64,000 nucleotides of DNA from an uncultured Coriobacteriaceae bacterium. GTDB lineage: Bacteria > Actinomycetota > Coriobacteriia > Coriobacteriales > UMGS124. The stretch lies in NCBI GenBank assembly GCA_900539345.1, contig UQBS01000007.1:17392-81391 (forward strand), read 5' to 3'. This document shows positions 1-7,742 of this stretch, one piece after another. The position numbers were made by a program, and so were the translations under genes. The first letter of the stretch is position 1; the number at the start of each line of letters is the position of its first letter. The notes under the pieces are model-generated. The model was not told the DNA's origin, ran no database searches, and worked only from the letters and a program-made list of their open reading frames with translations.

Positions 1-484
1 TCTTGATCTCGGGGTCGCAGGTGACGATCTGGACGGTCTCCTGGTAAAGGGCGGCAACCGTGGAGAAGCAGTCGACGGCGCCATCCTTCGCGAAGAGGTT
101 CGTGCCAGCGTAGGCGTAAGCCATAACGTCGGACTGGCAGAAGGCAAGCTCGGCGTCGCCGTCCTCGATGGCGATGACGTTGGCCTGCGAGCCGTTGCCC
201 ACGAGAGCCGTCACCTTGATGTCGGTGTTGTTGGTGGCGTGCTGGGCGATGACGGAGCCGAAGGCATAGTAGGTGCCCGACTCGCCGCCGGTAATGAAGC
301 GCAGGTCGGCGGTCTTGTCGCCAGAAGCCTTGGTGTCAGTGTCGGCAGCCTCGGTCTTAGCGGCATCGTCCTTCTTCTCCTCGGTCTTGGCGGGCTCGGT
401 GGTCTCACCGCAACCGGCAAGAACGAGCGACATACCGGCAACACCGGCCAGGGCGAGGAACTCTTTCCTGGAAACCTTCTTCAT
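1..484 (-). CDS. TAXI family TRAP transporter solute-binding lipoprotein (N-terminal part, runs off the left edge)
   Basis: The 161 visible residues begin with a lipoprotein signal: charged start MKKVSRKEF, hydrophobic core, lipobox LAGC with the lipidated Cys near residue 25. A Lys/Glu/Asp/Thr-rich linker follows to about residue 58. The mature domain then starts with LRFITGGESGTYYAFG and continues with VGNGSQAN and the ELAFCQSD segment, which are typical of TAXI (TRAP-associated extracytoplasmic immunogenic) binding proteins. These deliver organic acids or amino acids to a DctM-like membrane permease; such a gene would lie downstream, left of this window. The start is supported by AAAAGGAG about 8 nt upstream of the ATG. 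The N-terminus has Ser-Arg-Lys-x-Phe-Leu, one residue off a twin-arginine motif; I treat it as a Sec/lipobox signal. The ligand cannot be predicted. Confidence 0.88.
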   Translation of the reverse strand, partial: MKKVSRKEFLALAGVAGMSLVLAGCGETTEPAKTEEKKDDAAKTEAADTDTKASGDKTADLRFITGGESGTYYAFGSVIAQHATNNTDIKVTALVGNGSQANVIAIEDGDAELAFCQSDVMAYAYAGTNLFAKDGAVDCFSTVAALYQETVQIVTCDPEIK

Positions 485-702
485 CTTGAGCGCTCCTTTT
501 CATAATGTTTGGAATGCCAACGAGAATAGACGGACTCGTACGGCAGCACATGAAACCAGATGATCTTGCTCATTGTTGTGCGCTGTCTGGATGCAAGTTT
601 ATGAGAAAAGAGCGCCTCTGACATCACCGTTAATGCATTTTTAACGCTCCAATACTCTATTTGTGCCGTTCACATGGCTTTTTGCATCCTTTTGCCTGCC
701 AA

Positions 703-714
703 AGTGCATGCACT
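703..714. promoter_or_regulatory. 12-bp perfect palindrome upstream of the AEC transporter
   Basis: AGTGCATGCACT is self-complementary and lies about 50 bp before the GTG start at 766, between two divergent genes. It could be an operator for a dimeric regulator. No regulator gene sits next to it and no other copy was seen nearby, so the role is a guess. Confidence 0.25.
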
Positions 715-765
715 GTGAAGCTTTCTTACACTTAGGCGCCCACCACAACATCGAAAGGCTCCCGC

Positions 766-1700
766 GTGAACACGGACACCCTCGGCATCTTCACTCAGAT
801 GGTCGTGCTCTTCCTCATCATCGGCACCGGATACGGCTGCAAAAAAGCGCGCCTCACAACGGCTGCCTTTGACAAAGGCCTCTCCAACCTGGTGCTGTCG
901 GTCACGCTTCCCGCTATGATCGTGGGATCGGTGCTCAACTCCACCCAGCTGCCTGGCCGCACGGACATCGTGGCGGCCTTCCTCTACTCATGCGTGGCTT
1001 ATGCACTCATGATTGTGGTCGCCCTGGTCCTCACCGCCCTTATGCGCGCGCCCGTCGGCAGGCACGGCGTCCTGCGCTTCATGATGGTGTTCGGAAACGT
1101 CGGGTTCCTGGGCTTCCCTGTCATCTCGGCAATCTGGGGCAGCGACGCGCTCATCTACGCCGCCATCTTCAACCTGCCCTTTAACTTCCTGTGCTTCACG
1201 GTGGGTGCCTGGTTCATCGCCAGCGACCACAGGGCCAGGGCATGGAGAAGGTCACGTGGCGCACCTTTTGCACGCCCACTATCCTGTCATGCTGCGCGGC
1301 CATTGTGCTGGCACTTCTGGGCATCCACAACGTGCCCGTGATCGGCTCGGCGCTCGACACGCTCGGCACCATGACCACGCCGGCCGCCCTGCTCGTCGTA
1401 GGATCGCAGCTGGGCAACCTTGCCCCGCGCGAGCTTGTGGGAGACGCGCGTCTCTGGGCCAGCTGCGCGGCCAGGCTTGCGCTCATGCCCCTGCTCAACT
1501 GGGTTGTTCTCAGCCTCATTGTGGACGACCCGCTCATCCTGGGCATTCTCGTGGTCACCACGGCCATGCCCGTGGCAAACGTGGGCACGATGCTGTGTCA
1601 GAAATACGACGCAGACACCCCCACCGTGCTGCGCGGCACCTTCTGGACCACGTTGCTGTCGCTTGTGACCATCCCCGTGCTCTTGCTTGTGATGGGCTAA
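766..1700 (+). pseudogene. AEC (auxin efflux carrier) family transporter, split by a frameshift
   Basis: Two plus-strand frames together give one roughly 310-residue AEC/MleP-type permease, the usual length of the family. The first frame starts at GTG 766 (GAAAGG about 6 nt upstream) and encodes the first transmembrane segments, including GNVGFLGFPVIS, a typical AEC motif, then FTVGAWFIASD. After about position 1225 it becomes non-homologous (Arg/Ala-rich) and stops at 1341. The second frame picks up the protein from MEKVTWRTF (about 1241) through hydrophobic segments and TTAMPVANVGT to the TAA at 1700. Joining them needs one missing base, or a -1 slip, around 1225-1241. There is no long homopolymer there, so an assembly error is not the obvious explanation. 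AEC proteins export organic acids or auxin-like compounds. Either the gene is recently dead or one base is wrong. Confidence 0.8.
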
Positions 1701-1793
1701 CGAGCCATCTCTGCCTGCCGCCAGCAAATCGTACACAGCTTTCAAGGCGAGAAATCTTGAAAGTACTCCTTTGATGTTGTATCCTTATTGCGA

Positions 1794-1808
1794 TTAATTA
1801 CTAATTAT
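1794..1808. promoter_or_regulatory. Fur/PerR-like 7-1-7 inverted repeat before the Fur-family gene
   Basis: TTAATTA-C-TAATTAT is an AT-rich 7-1-7 inverted repeat with six of seven pairs, lying 26 bp before the ATG of the Fur-family regulator. Fur and PerR boxes have this geometry, so autoregulation is plausible. The match rests on layout and AT content; no second site was compared. Confidence 0.45.
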
Positions 1809-1833
1809 CTCAAGCGGCTTTCCGGGAGGACGT

Positions 1834-2226
1834 ATGCCAGCAAGAAACACCGTACAGCGCAGCGTCATCGAAGCCGAGCTGCGACACTTGGCGAACCACC
1901 CCACCGTCGACGAGGTGTACGCCGCCGTGCACGAGGAGCACCCCAGCATCAGCAAGGCGACGGTGTATCGCACGCTCAACATGCTCTCCGATGAGGGTGC
2001 CATCAGCCGTGTGAAGATCAACAACGGCGCCGACCACTTCGATCACACCGCCTTTTTCCACTATCACGTGCGGTGCCTGGGATGCGGCAAAGTCGACGAC
2101 GTCATGATTCCCATACTCGCAGGCATTGAGGAGACCGCCAGCGCCGCCAGCGGCTACCACGTGGTAAGCCACACCCTGCAGTTCGACGGCTACTGCCCCG
2201 CCTGTCAGGCAAAGGAACAGGATTAA
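1834..2226 (+). CDS. Fur/PerR-family transcriptional repressor
   Basis: This 130-aa protein has the standard Fur layout. An N-terminal winged helix (residues about 5-75) carries HPTVDEVYAAV and ISKATVYRTLNML, which match the Fur recognition region. The C-terminal dimerisation domain has the His-rich metal site (FDHTAFFHYHVRC). Two CxxC pairs, CLGC and CPAC, would hold the structural zinc. The His-rich site and short length fit PerR-type peroxide sensors or Fur; they do not tell the metal sensed. The start is supported by GGGAGGA about 5 nt upstream. A 7-1-7 inverted repeat just before the gene suggests autoregulation. It is transcribed alone, and the next downstream gene is on the other strand. 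Confidence 0.9.
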   Translation: MPARNTVQRSVIEAELRHLANHPTVDEVYAAVHEEHPSISKATVYRTLNMLSDEGAISRVKINNGADHFDHTAFFHYHVRCLGCGKVDDVMIPILAGIEETASAASGYHVVSHTLQFDGYCPACQAKEQD

Positions 2227-2238
2227 CGAGCGCTTGAG

Positions 2239-2372
2239 GGAAGGAGGGTATCCTACGCCTGCCCAAGTCCTCGTACCGAGGGCAGCGGGAAACCGGGGCA
2301 CGGGGCGCTTCGCGCCTTGTGCCCCTTCCCTTGCCCTCACTGCGGGGGACAGGCTTCGGAAACCCTCCTTCC
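2239..2372. ncRNA. Candidate structured RNA: 134-nt imperfect hairpin with a central bubble
   Basis: The arms pair almost end to end. Closing stem: 2239-2249 with 2362-2372 (11 perfect pairs), then GCCTG 2257-2261 with CAGGC 2350-2354 and CCC 2262-2264 with GGG 2346-2348. An asymmetric bubble follows (2265-2277 against 2339-2345). The apical arm pairs 2278-2284 with 2332-2338, 2287-2290 with 2327-2330, 2295-2300 with 2320-2325, and 2304-2308 with 2312-2316. The layout recalls 6S RNA, but the element is shorter than usual and no promoter was identified. It could also be a DNA cruciform or a terminator of the upstream Fur gene. Strand is undetermined. Confidence 0.35.
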
Positions 2373-2416
2373 ACGCACGTCTATCCTGTAAGAAGCGTTT
2401 AATCAACCCGCGCAAC

Positions 2417-2435
2417 GCCGCGCATCAGGTTCCGC
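2417..2435 (+). repeat. Fragment of the stem-covarying intergenic repeat
   Basis: Only one terminal arm is left: GCGCATCAGGTTCCGC. It matches the arm of the units at 8732 and 12407 (GATGCGC/GCGCATC class). It sits directly before the long unit at 2444. Confidence 0.6.
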
Positions 2436-2443
2436 GACCCATT

Positions 2444-2584
2444 AAAAAGCAGGCTCTCAGGCGCAAGGCGCGCAGGTGCGATGTGCGCGGTGCGGGCCTT
2501 TGGCCTACTGGAGTACATGAGGCACCGTGCATGGAGCGCTCTTTGCGACAAGTCCCGTAGAGAACGCGGCGGATCGGGTTCCGC
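2444..2584 (-). repeat. Intergenic structured repeat, long form, mosaic copy
   Basis: Written on the plus strand it begins AAAAAGCAGGCTCTCAGGCGC and ends with GGTTCCGC. It has the long-form insert (GTGCGCGGTGCGGGCC, then TACTGGAGTACAT) and the extra region with GCGACAAGTCCCGT. Unlike the other copies, its two P2 arms do not pair (CAGGCGC against GCGGATC), so it looks like a recombinant of two different units or a decayed copy. Confidence 0.75.
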
Positions 2585-2592
2585 AATCCACT

Positions 2593-2681
2593 AAAAAGCA
2601 GGTTCTCGTCCGCAAGGCGTCCAGAGGCGATGCGTACTGGAGTACGTGAGCCTCTGGAGAACGCAGCGGACGAGGTTCTGC
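2593..2681 (-). repeat. Intergenic structured repeat, short form, downstream of the MoaE-like gene
   Basis: Read in the sense of the MoaE-like gene (minus strand), the unit starts 5 nt after its stop codon. Structure: P1 GCAG/CTGC; loop AACCT/AGAAC; P2 CGTCCGC/GCGGACG; P3 CCAGAGGC/GCCTCTGG; apical CGTAC-TCCA-GTACG; then a run of five T. The T-tract at the 3' end makes a terminator function likely. Confidence 0.85.
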
Positions 2682-2686
2682 ATCAC

Positions 2687-3082
2687 TTACGCGTAGATCT
2701 CTTTTTCCACGACGAGGTCGTTCTTGATTTTCCCCACCAGCTTGTTGAGCGCGTCGATGCAGCGCGGACGGATATCAGCGCCAATCATGACGTACATGAT
2801 GGAGTCACCCACGTTGAGGGCGCCCTCGTTGAGCCACGTGCGGACGTAGTACACGCCAGGCCAGCTGAGAGCCTCCTTCTCAGCGGCGGCCACGCCCTCG
2901 GCATCGTAAGAGAACTCAACCTGGGCGACCTCGCCCAGACCCTCAACACCCTCGCGCACCTGCTGCTTGGGCGTGATGCGCACCACGCCGTTGTGCGTAA
3001 GGAACATGCCGCACTGGGCGGCCTTGGGGTCGGCCTTGGCCTCTTTGAGCCAGGCATCCATCGAAGGTTCGGGCTTTGCCAT
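2687..3082 (-). CDS. moaE: MoaE-like molybdopterin synthase catalytic subunit
   Basis: The 131-aa product resembles MoaE, which with MoaD inserts dithiolene sulfur into precursor Z during molybdenum cofactor synthesis in the cytoplasm. Supporting stretches are CGMFLTHNGVVR (position of the family's G-x-V-R segment), a central acidic part, GALNVGDSIMYVMIGA (the 'vG..vvvv...a.hR' region), and a Lys-containing tail (LVGKIKNDLVVEKEIYA) where MoaE keeps catalytic lysines. The family HR pair reads DIRPRC here, so it is a divergent member. The second ATG was chosen because AAAGGGA lies 8 nt upstream of it; the ATG two codons earlier would be only 2 nt away. It is monocistronic and followed directly by a structured repeat. 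No other moa genes are visible. Confidence 0.6.
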   Translation of the reverse strand: MAKPEPSMDAWLKEAKADPKAAQCGMFLTHNGVVRITPKQQVREGVEGLGEVAQVEFSYDAEGVAAAEKEALSWPGVYYVRTWLNEGALNVGDSIMYVMIGADIRPRCIDALNKLVGKIKNDLVVEKEIYA

Positions 3083-3123
3083 ATCCATACTCCCTTTGGT
3101 CTCATACACACTTGACGGTTATC

Positions 3124-3160
3124 AAAAACGCCGCCTGACATTGTACCCGTCAGACGGCGC
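3124..3160 (-). terminator. Intrinsic terminator of the HEAT-repeat gene
   Basis: CGCCGcCTGAC at 3129-3139 pairs with GTCAGaCGGCG at 3149-3159 (one mismatch). On the minus strand it is followed by five T. It lies between the HEAT-repeat gene and the MoaE-like gene, both on the minus strand. Confidence 0.8.
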
Positions 3161-3282
3161 AAAAGAAGCGCATATGCGAAACTAGAGGTCAACGCAACCC
3201 GAGCATGAATCCACACAGGGGACCAAGCCGCACATTCAACTCGATAGCGGCGCATGCGTGCAGGACCGCGTTGAACGCCCTT

Positions 3283-4248
3283 CTACTCGAACGTGGCAAG
3301 CGCTTGCGTCACGAGGGGGGCCAGGACATCCGGAAGCGCGGAGACGGAAGCGTCAAAAGCCGAAAGGGTCGCATGGGCCTTGCCGTCGTGGATGCGCGCG
3401 AGGCTCTCCACCGCATAGCGAGCCCCCCACTCGGCCTCGCCGGCAAGGGCGCCCTCAAGCACCGCCTGCACCTGGTCACGCGAAGCGCTCTGCGCACCAC
3501 AGGCAAAGCCGAGGGCCCACACCGCCGTGGAAGAGACATCCGAATCAGGGTCGGTAGCACAAACGAGCAGGGCAGACAGCACACGCTCCCCCACGCCCTC
3601 GTTGCGCTCGCAGCGGCGGGCCAGAGCGTCGAGCGCTGACACCTTCACAAGCGCGTCCTCCTCCGCCTGGGACAGGCGCTCAAGCAGAAGCTGCTCGCCG
3701 GCCTCGTCGTCGGTGGCAGCCAGAGCGGCGCAGGCGTTTGCACGCACGCGGACCACATCGTCTTCGAGAAGCACGGTGAGGGCATCGGTCGCACGGGCAT
3801 CGCGCAGCGTGCCCAGCACGGCGGCAGCATCGGCGCGCACACCGTCGTCGGGGTCGAACGCCATGACGGCGATGGGCGTAAAGAGCTCGGCGCGCTCGGC
3901 GTCAGTCAGCCCCGCATGGGCCACCACGTTGGCAAGGCCCCACAGCACACCTGCGCGCACACCGGCGCACTCGTCATGGCGGTGGGACAGAAGCGCGCCC
4001 ACGCACGCAGCGTCGGCCTCGCGCGCGAGCGCCTGACAGGCCAGGGCACGCACGCCCTCCTCGGCATCCTCCAGCGCACGGCAGAGCAGCTCGGTGGACA
4101 CCGGGCTCTTGATGCGCCCCAAAGCCACGACGGCGCTCTTGCGCACGCGCACATCGGAATCGGTCAGCATGGGCTCCAAAGAGCGCGCACGCTCGTCAGG
4201 CGTGCGGCCGTCGTCCGGGCGCACCGCTGTTTCGTCAGTCTCGGCCAT
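3283..4248 (-). CDS. HEAT-repeat protein
   Basis: A 321-aa soluble, acidic, Ala-rich protein made of about eight 30-residue helical hairpins of the HEAT/PBS-lyase type. Recurring patterns include DSDVRVRKSAVVALGRI, EEGVRALACQALA, DDGVRADAAAVLGTL, DDVVRVRANACAALA and SDVSSTAVWALGFA. These repeats form superhelical protein-binding scaffolds; phycobilin lyases share the fold, but there is no tetrapyrrole context here. No enzymatic domain, signal peptide or membrane segment is visible. The start is supported by GAAAGGGG 4-5 nt upstream of ATG 4248. The specific partner is unknown. The gene stands alone between a terminator and a block of intergenic repeats. Confidence 0.8.
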   Translation of the reverse strand: MAETDETAVRPDDGRTPDERARSLEPMLTDSDVRVRKSAVVALGRIKSPVSTELLCRALEDAEEGVRALACQALAREADAACVGALLSHRHDECAGVRAGVLWGLANVVAHAGLTDAERAELFTPIAVMAFDPDDGVRADAAAVLGTLRDARATDALTVLLEDDVVRVRANACAALAATDDEAGEQLLLERLSQAEEDALVKVSALDALARRCERNEGVGERVLSALLVCATDPDSDVSSTAVWALGFACGAQSASRDQVQAVLEGALAGEAEWGARYAVESLARIHDGKAHATLSAFDASVSALPDVLAPLVTQALATFE

Positions 4249-4357
4249 GGGGCCCCTTTCCGTAGGTCAAAGTCATACCCACGCACCATACCAAAGCGGG
4301 GCGCCGCCCGCACACTCCCAAGCAGCGCCCCGCAATCTATCTCTCAAACACCGCACT

Positions 4358-4376
4358 TAAAAGCGCAGGTTCTGCA
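4358..4376 (-). repeat. Minimal fragment of the intergenic structured repeat
   Basis: AAAAGCGCAGGTTCTGCATC holds both terminal motifs joined without any internal stem, as if the middle of a unit had been deleted. It directly precedes the long unit at 4384. Confidence 0.55.
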
Positions 4377-4383
4377 TCACTCT

Positions 4384-4524
4384 AAAACGCAGGTTCTGGC
4401 CTGCAAGGCGCGCGATGCCAACGTGCGCGGTGCGGGCCCCTGACCTACTAGAGTACTCTAGGCATCGCGCATGGAGCGTTCTTCGCGACAAGTCCCGTGG
4501 AGAACGCAGCAGGCCAGGTTCTGC
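4384..4524 (-). repeat. Intergenic structured repeat, long form
   Basis: P1 GCAG/CTGC, P2 GGCCTGC/GCAGGCC and P3 GCGCGATGCC/GGCATCGCGC are all intact, with sequences different from the other copies. The loop adds GTGCGCGGTGCGGGCC and TACTAGAGTACT. A second hairpin, GCGTTCT/AGAACGC enclosing CGCGACAAGTCCCG, is present only in long forms. It lies in tandem with the short unit at 4532. Confidence 0.85.
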
Positions 4525-4531
4525 ATCCTCT

Positions 4532-4622
4532 AAAACGCAGGTTCTCAGGCGCAAGGCGCACGGAGCCGATGTGTACTGGAGTACATGAGGCTCCGTGGAA
4601 CACAGCGCCTGAGGTTCTGCGT
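4532..4622 (-). repeat. Intergenic structured repeat, short form, downstream of clpB
   Basis: In clpB sense the unit starts 4 nt after the stop. P1 CGCAG/CTGCG, P2 CAGGCGC/GCGCCTG, P3 ACGGAGCC/GGCTCCGT, apical GTACTCCAGTAC, then TTTT. Compared with the unit at 2593, P2 and P3 differ at several positions but remain paired, while AACCT, AGAAC and the CGCCTT segment are unchanged. Confidence 0.87.
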
Positions 4623-4626
4623 CGCT

Positions 4627-7281
4627 TTACTCGACCGAGTCGGGCTCGACGGGGACGTCTTCGGGGCTGGCCGCCCTCTGCGCACGAGCCTTGGCCGAGG
4701 CCTCCTCGTCCTTCTCGACCACAATGTTGCCGTCGTTGTCGACGTCGACGCGCACCACGTCGTTCTCAGAGAGCTTGCCGTCGATGATGAGGTTCGCGAT
4801 GCCGTCGACCACCTTGTTCTGGATGAGACGACGTAGCGGACGGGCGCCAAACGCCGGATCGAGGCCGCCCAGGCTGAGGGCGTCCATGGCACTGGGCGTC
4901 ACGGTCATGCTGAGACGCTCGCGAGCAAGGCGTTCGCGCACGTCGTCAAGCTGCAGGTCGACAATGCGCTCGATGTCGGCGTAGCCCAGCGAGTTGAAGT
5001 ACACCACATCGTCGATACGGTTGACGAACTCCGGGCGGAAGGCCTGCTTGAGCACCTCTTGCATCTTCTGCTGCAGCTCGTCTTTGCCCGTGGTCTCCAG
5101 AATGAACTGCGAACCCAGGTTGCTCGTCATGATGATGATGGCGTTCTTGAAGCTCACCACGCGGCCCTGGCCGTCGGTAAGCCTGCCGTCATCGAGCACC
5201 TGGAGCAACACGTTGAAGACGTCGGGGTGCGCCTTCTCAAGCTCGTCGAGCAGCACCACGGTGTAGGGATGACGACGTACGGCCTCGGTGAGCTGACCGC
5301 CCTCGTCGTAACCCACGTATCCCGGAGGGGCACCGATGAGGCGCTGCACGCTGAACTTCTCCATGTACTCGCTCATGTCGATACGCACCATGGCGCGCTC
5401 GTCATCGAACAAGGCTTCTGCCAGCGCCTTTGCCAACTCGGTCTTACCGACGCCGGTGGGACCCATGAACAGGAAGCTGCCCAGGGGACGGTCGGGGTCA
5501 GACAAGCCTGCACGAGAACGACGCACGGCGCTCGCCACGGCGTGGACGGCCTCGTCCTGACCGATGACGCGCTCCTTGAGGTGCTCCTCGAGGTGACGGA
5601 GCTTCTCCATGTCGCCTTGCATCATCTTCGACACGGGCACGCCCGTCCAGGCGCTCACCACAGCGGCGATCTCGTCTGCGGTGACCTCCTCCTTGAGGTT
5701 AGCGCCGGCCTCCTGCTTGGCGCGCAGGCGCTGCTCGGCGTCGCGGTAGTCGGCCTCAAGCTTGGGGATCGTGGAGTAGCGCAGCTCGGAGGCACGCATG
5801 AGGTCGCCGGAACGCGTGGCGCGCTCCTCTTCGCTGCGGGCTTCGTCAATCTGGCTCTTGAGCTGCTGCACCAGGTCGATGATGCCCTTTTCGTTCTGCC
5901 AGGCCGCCTTGGCGGCGTCGAGCTTCTCACGGGCATCGGCGATTTCGTGGCGCAGGGTCTGCAAACGCTCGGCGCTGGCCTCGTCGTCCTCCTTCATGAG
6001 CGCCTGCTCCTCGATCTGCATCTGAGTGAGCTGGCGCTCCTGGGCATCGATGTCGCTGGGCATGGAGTCGAGCTCCATCCTCAGGCGGCTGCCGGCCTCA
6101 TCGACCAGGTCGATTGCCTTGTCGGGCAGGAAACGGTCGGTGATGTAGCGGTCGGAGAGCTGGGCTGCGGCCACAAGCGCAGAGTCGGTGATACGCACGC
6201 CGTGGTGGATCTCGTACTTCTCCTTGATGCCACGCAGGATGGAGATGGTGTCCTCCACCGTGGGCTGGTCGACCATGACGGGCTGGAAACGCCTGGCAAG
6301 AGCCGCGTCCTTCTCGATGTACTTGCGGTACTCGTCAAGCGTCGTGGCGCCGATGGCATGCAGCTCGCCACGGGCAAGGGCGGGCTTCAAGATGTTGGAG
6401 GCATCCATGGAGCCACCCGAGGCGCCGGCACCCACGATGGTGTGCAGCTCATCGATGAACAGGATGACGTTGCCGCCAGCCGCCGCGACCTCCTTGAGCA
6501 CGGCCTTCAGGCGGTCCTCGAACTCGCCACGGTATTTGGCGCCTGCCACCATGGCGCTCATGTCGAGCTCGATGAGCTCGCGGTCACGCAGGGTCGAAGG
6601 CACGTCGCCGGCAACGATGCGCTGCGCAAGGCCCTCGACGATAGCCGTCTTGCCGGTACCGGGCTCACCGATGAGCACGGGGTTGTTCTTCGTGCGGCGC
6701 GAAAGCACCTGCACCGTGTGACGAATCTCCTCGACACGACCGATGACCGGGTCGAGCTTGCCCTCGCGGGCCAGGTCGGTCAGGTTGCGACCATACTGCT
6801 TGAGCGCCTCGAACTGGGGCTTGCTCTCGGCGTCGGTCACGCGCGAGTCACCGCGGAGCTGCTCGTAGGCGTCCTGCACGCGCTTGGCCGTCACGCCGGC
6901 GTCGTTCAGGATGCGACCGGCGTCGCCCTTGTCGCCTGCAAGCGCGATAAGCAGGTGCTCGGTGGTGGCAAACGAGTCGCCCATCTTCGAGGCGAGCTTC
7001 TGCGAAGCGTCGAGCACGCGCATGAGCCCCTGGCTCATGCCGGCCTGGGAGCCGCCGCTCACGCGGGGCTGGCTTGCCAGCTTCTCGTCAACAGTAGCCT
7101 TGAGCTGGGCGGGGTCGGCGCCCACACGCTCGATGATGGCATCGAGGTTGCGCTCGGAGCTCTCAAGCAGGGCCTTCAGAAGGTGAAGGCTTGTGACCTC
7201 GGAAGCCTCCATGTCGGAGGCAACGCCCACGGCTTCCTGCAAAGCGGCCTGGGCGGTCATTGCGAATTTGTCAATCCTCAT
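4627..7281 (-). CDS. clpB: ClpB disaggregase (AAA+ chaperone)
   Basis: This 884-aa Hsp100 protein works with DnaK to pull polypeptides out of aggregates in the cytosol. Domains in order: N-terminal Clp_N repeats (1-150), AAA-1 with Walker A GEPGTGKT (about 205) and Walker B VILFIDE, the long coiled-coil M domain (about 400-520) that marks ClpB, AAA-2 with GPTGVGKT (about 608), and a C-terminal D2-small domain. Length and order match the family. The start is MRIDKF at ATG 7281, preceded by GGTGA. A GTG three codons upstream overlaps the hspR stop (GTGA) and is the alternative. The tail is acidic ([14 protein letters not shown]). It is last in the dnaK-grpE-dnaJ-hspR-clpB series and probably HspR-repressed, as in actinobacteria. 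A structured repeat follows the stop. Confidence 0.97.
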   Translation of the reverse strand: MRIDKFAMTAQAALQEAVGVASDMEASEVTSLHLLKALLESSERNLDAIIERVGADPAQLKATVDEKLASQPRVSGGSQAGMSQGLMRVLDASQKLASKMGDSFATTEHLLIALAGDKGDAGRILNDAGVTAKRVQDAYEQLRGDSRVTDAESKPQFEALKQYGRNLTDLAREGKLDPVIGRVEEIRHTVQVLSRRTKNNPVLIGEPGTGKTAIVEGLAQRIVAGDVPSTLRDRELIELDMSAMVAGAKYRGEFEDRLKAVLKEVAAAGGNVILFIDELHTIVGAGASGGSMDASNILKPALARGELHAIGATTLDEYRKYIEKDAALARRFQPVMVDQPTVEDTISILRGIKEKYEIHHGVRITDSALVAAAQLSDRYITDRFLPDKAIDLVDEAGSRLRMELDSMPSDIDAQERQLTQMQIEEQALMKEDDEASAERLQTLRHEIADAREKLDAAKAAWQNEKGIIDLVQQLKSQIDEARSEEERATRSGDLMRASELRYSTIPKLEADYRDAEQRLRAKQEAGANLKEEVTADEIAAVVSAWTGVPVSKMMQGDMEKLRHLEEHLKERVIGQDEAVHAVASAVRRSRAGLSDPDRPLGSFLFMGPTGVGKTELAKALAEALFDDERAMVRIDMSEYMEKFSVQRLIGAPPGYVGYDEGGQLTEAVRRHPYTVVLLDELEKAHPDVFNVLLQVLDDGRLTDGQGRVVSFKNAIIIMTSNLGSQFILETTGKDELQQKMQEVLKQAFRPEFVNRIDDVVYFNSLGYADIERIVDLQLDDVRERLARERLSMTVTPSAMDALSLGGLDPAFGARPLRRLIQNKVVDGIANLIIDGKLSENDVVRVDVDNDGNIVVEKDEEASAKARAQRAASPEDVPVEPDSVE

Positions 7282-7286
7282 ATGTG

Positions 7287-7736
7287 TCACCCATCCTTCT
7301 CGGTGCCCATATCCTTCTTCTCAAGGTCGGACACTCCCGCCAGCAGCGCCAGCGGGCTCTTACCGCCCTCGGCATACGGCATGAGGGCGGTGATGGTCTC
7401 GCGCATCCGGTACTCGTGGACCTGCTCGCGCAGTTCCTTGATCTCGGCGCGCAACTGCTCTATCTCGGCGTCGCGCTCATCCATCTGGGTCTTCATGTCC
7501 AGGATGCGCACAACGCCAGCAAGGTTGATGCCCTCGTCGGTCAGACGACCAATGAGGTCGAGCCGCTCGATATCGGCCTGTGAGTACAGGCGCGTGTTGC
7601 CCGAGCTGCGGCGCGGGTTCACCAGACCCTTGCTCTCGTAGATGCGCAGGGTCTGGGGATGCATGCCGGTGAGCTCGGCGGCAACCGAGATCATGTACAG
7701 CGGGCGGTTTCTCTCGTCGTCGTTTCTCGAGGGCAT
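7287..7736 (-). CDS. hspR: HspR, MerR-family heat-shock repressor
   Basis: A 149-aa MerR-type regulator. The winged helix occupies residues about 14-60: [20 protein letters not shown], then [20 protein letters not shown], both highly characteristic of HspR. A coiled-coil dimerisation segment follows (about 75-120: [18 protein letters not shown]). In Streptomyces and Mycobacterium, HspR binds HAIR inverted repeats and uses DnaK as co-repressor to control the dnaK operon and clpB; its position between dnaJ and clpB agrees with that. The start at ATG 7736 has AGAGG upstream, inside the end of dnaJ (6 nt between the genes). Its stop overlaps the start region of clpB, so translation is likely coupled. 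Confidence 0.95.
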   Translation of the reverse strand: MPSRNDDERNRPLYMISVAAELTGMHPQTLRIYESKGLVNPRRSSGNTRLYSQADIERLDLIGRLTDEGINLAGVVRILDMKTQMDERDAEIEQLRAEIKELREQVHEYRMRETITALMPYAEGGKSPLALLAGVSDLEKKDMGTEKDG

Positions 7737-7742
7737 CTTGGA

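Noticed and set aside
766..1341. Treating the first AEC frame as a complete 191-aa protein
   Set aside because: The tail after about residue 154 loses all family features, while the other frame continues the transporter.
2239..2372. Cobalamin riboswitch or SRP RNA
   Set aside because: The minus strand has CCCCCGCAGTG-like words reminiscent of the B12 element, but the other conserved boxes are missing. The SRP GGAAGG/AGCAGC loop motif is absent.
2234..2560. 108-codon plus-strand reading
   Set aside because: It runs through the 134-nt hairpin and the intergenic repeats and has no ribosome-binding site.
2444..2681. Could the repeats be a CRISPR array?
   Set aside because: Unit lengths vary, spacers are absent or irregular, and the units themselves are long palindromes.
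5059..7641. 860-codon open reading on the plus strand opposite clpB and hspR
   Set aside because: High-GC antisense shadow. The minus-strand ClpB/HspR readings have clear domains and ribosome-binding sites; this one has no recognisable domain.
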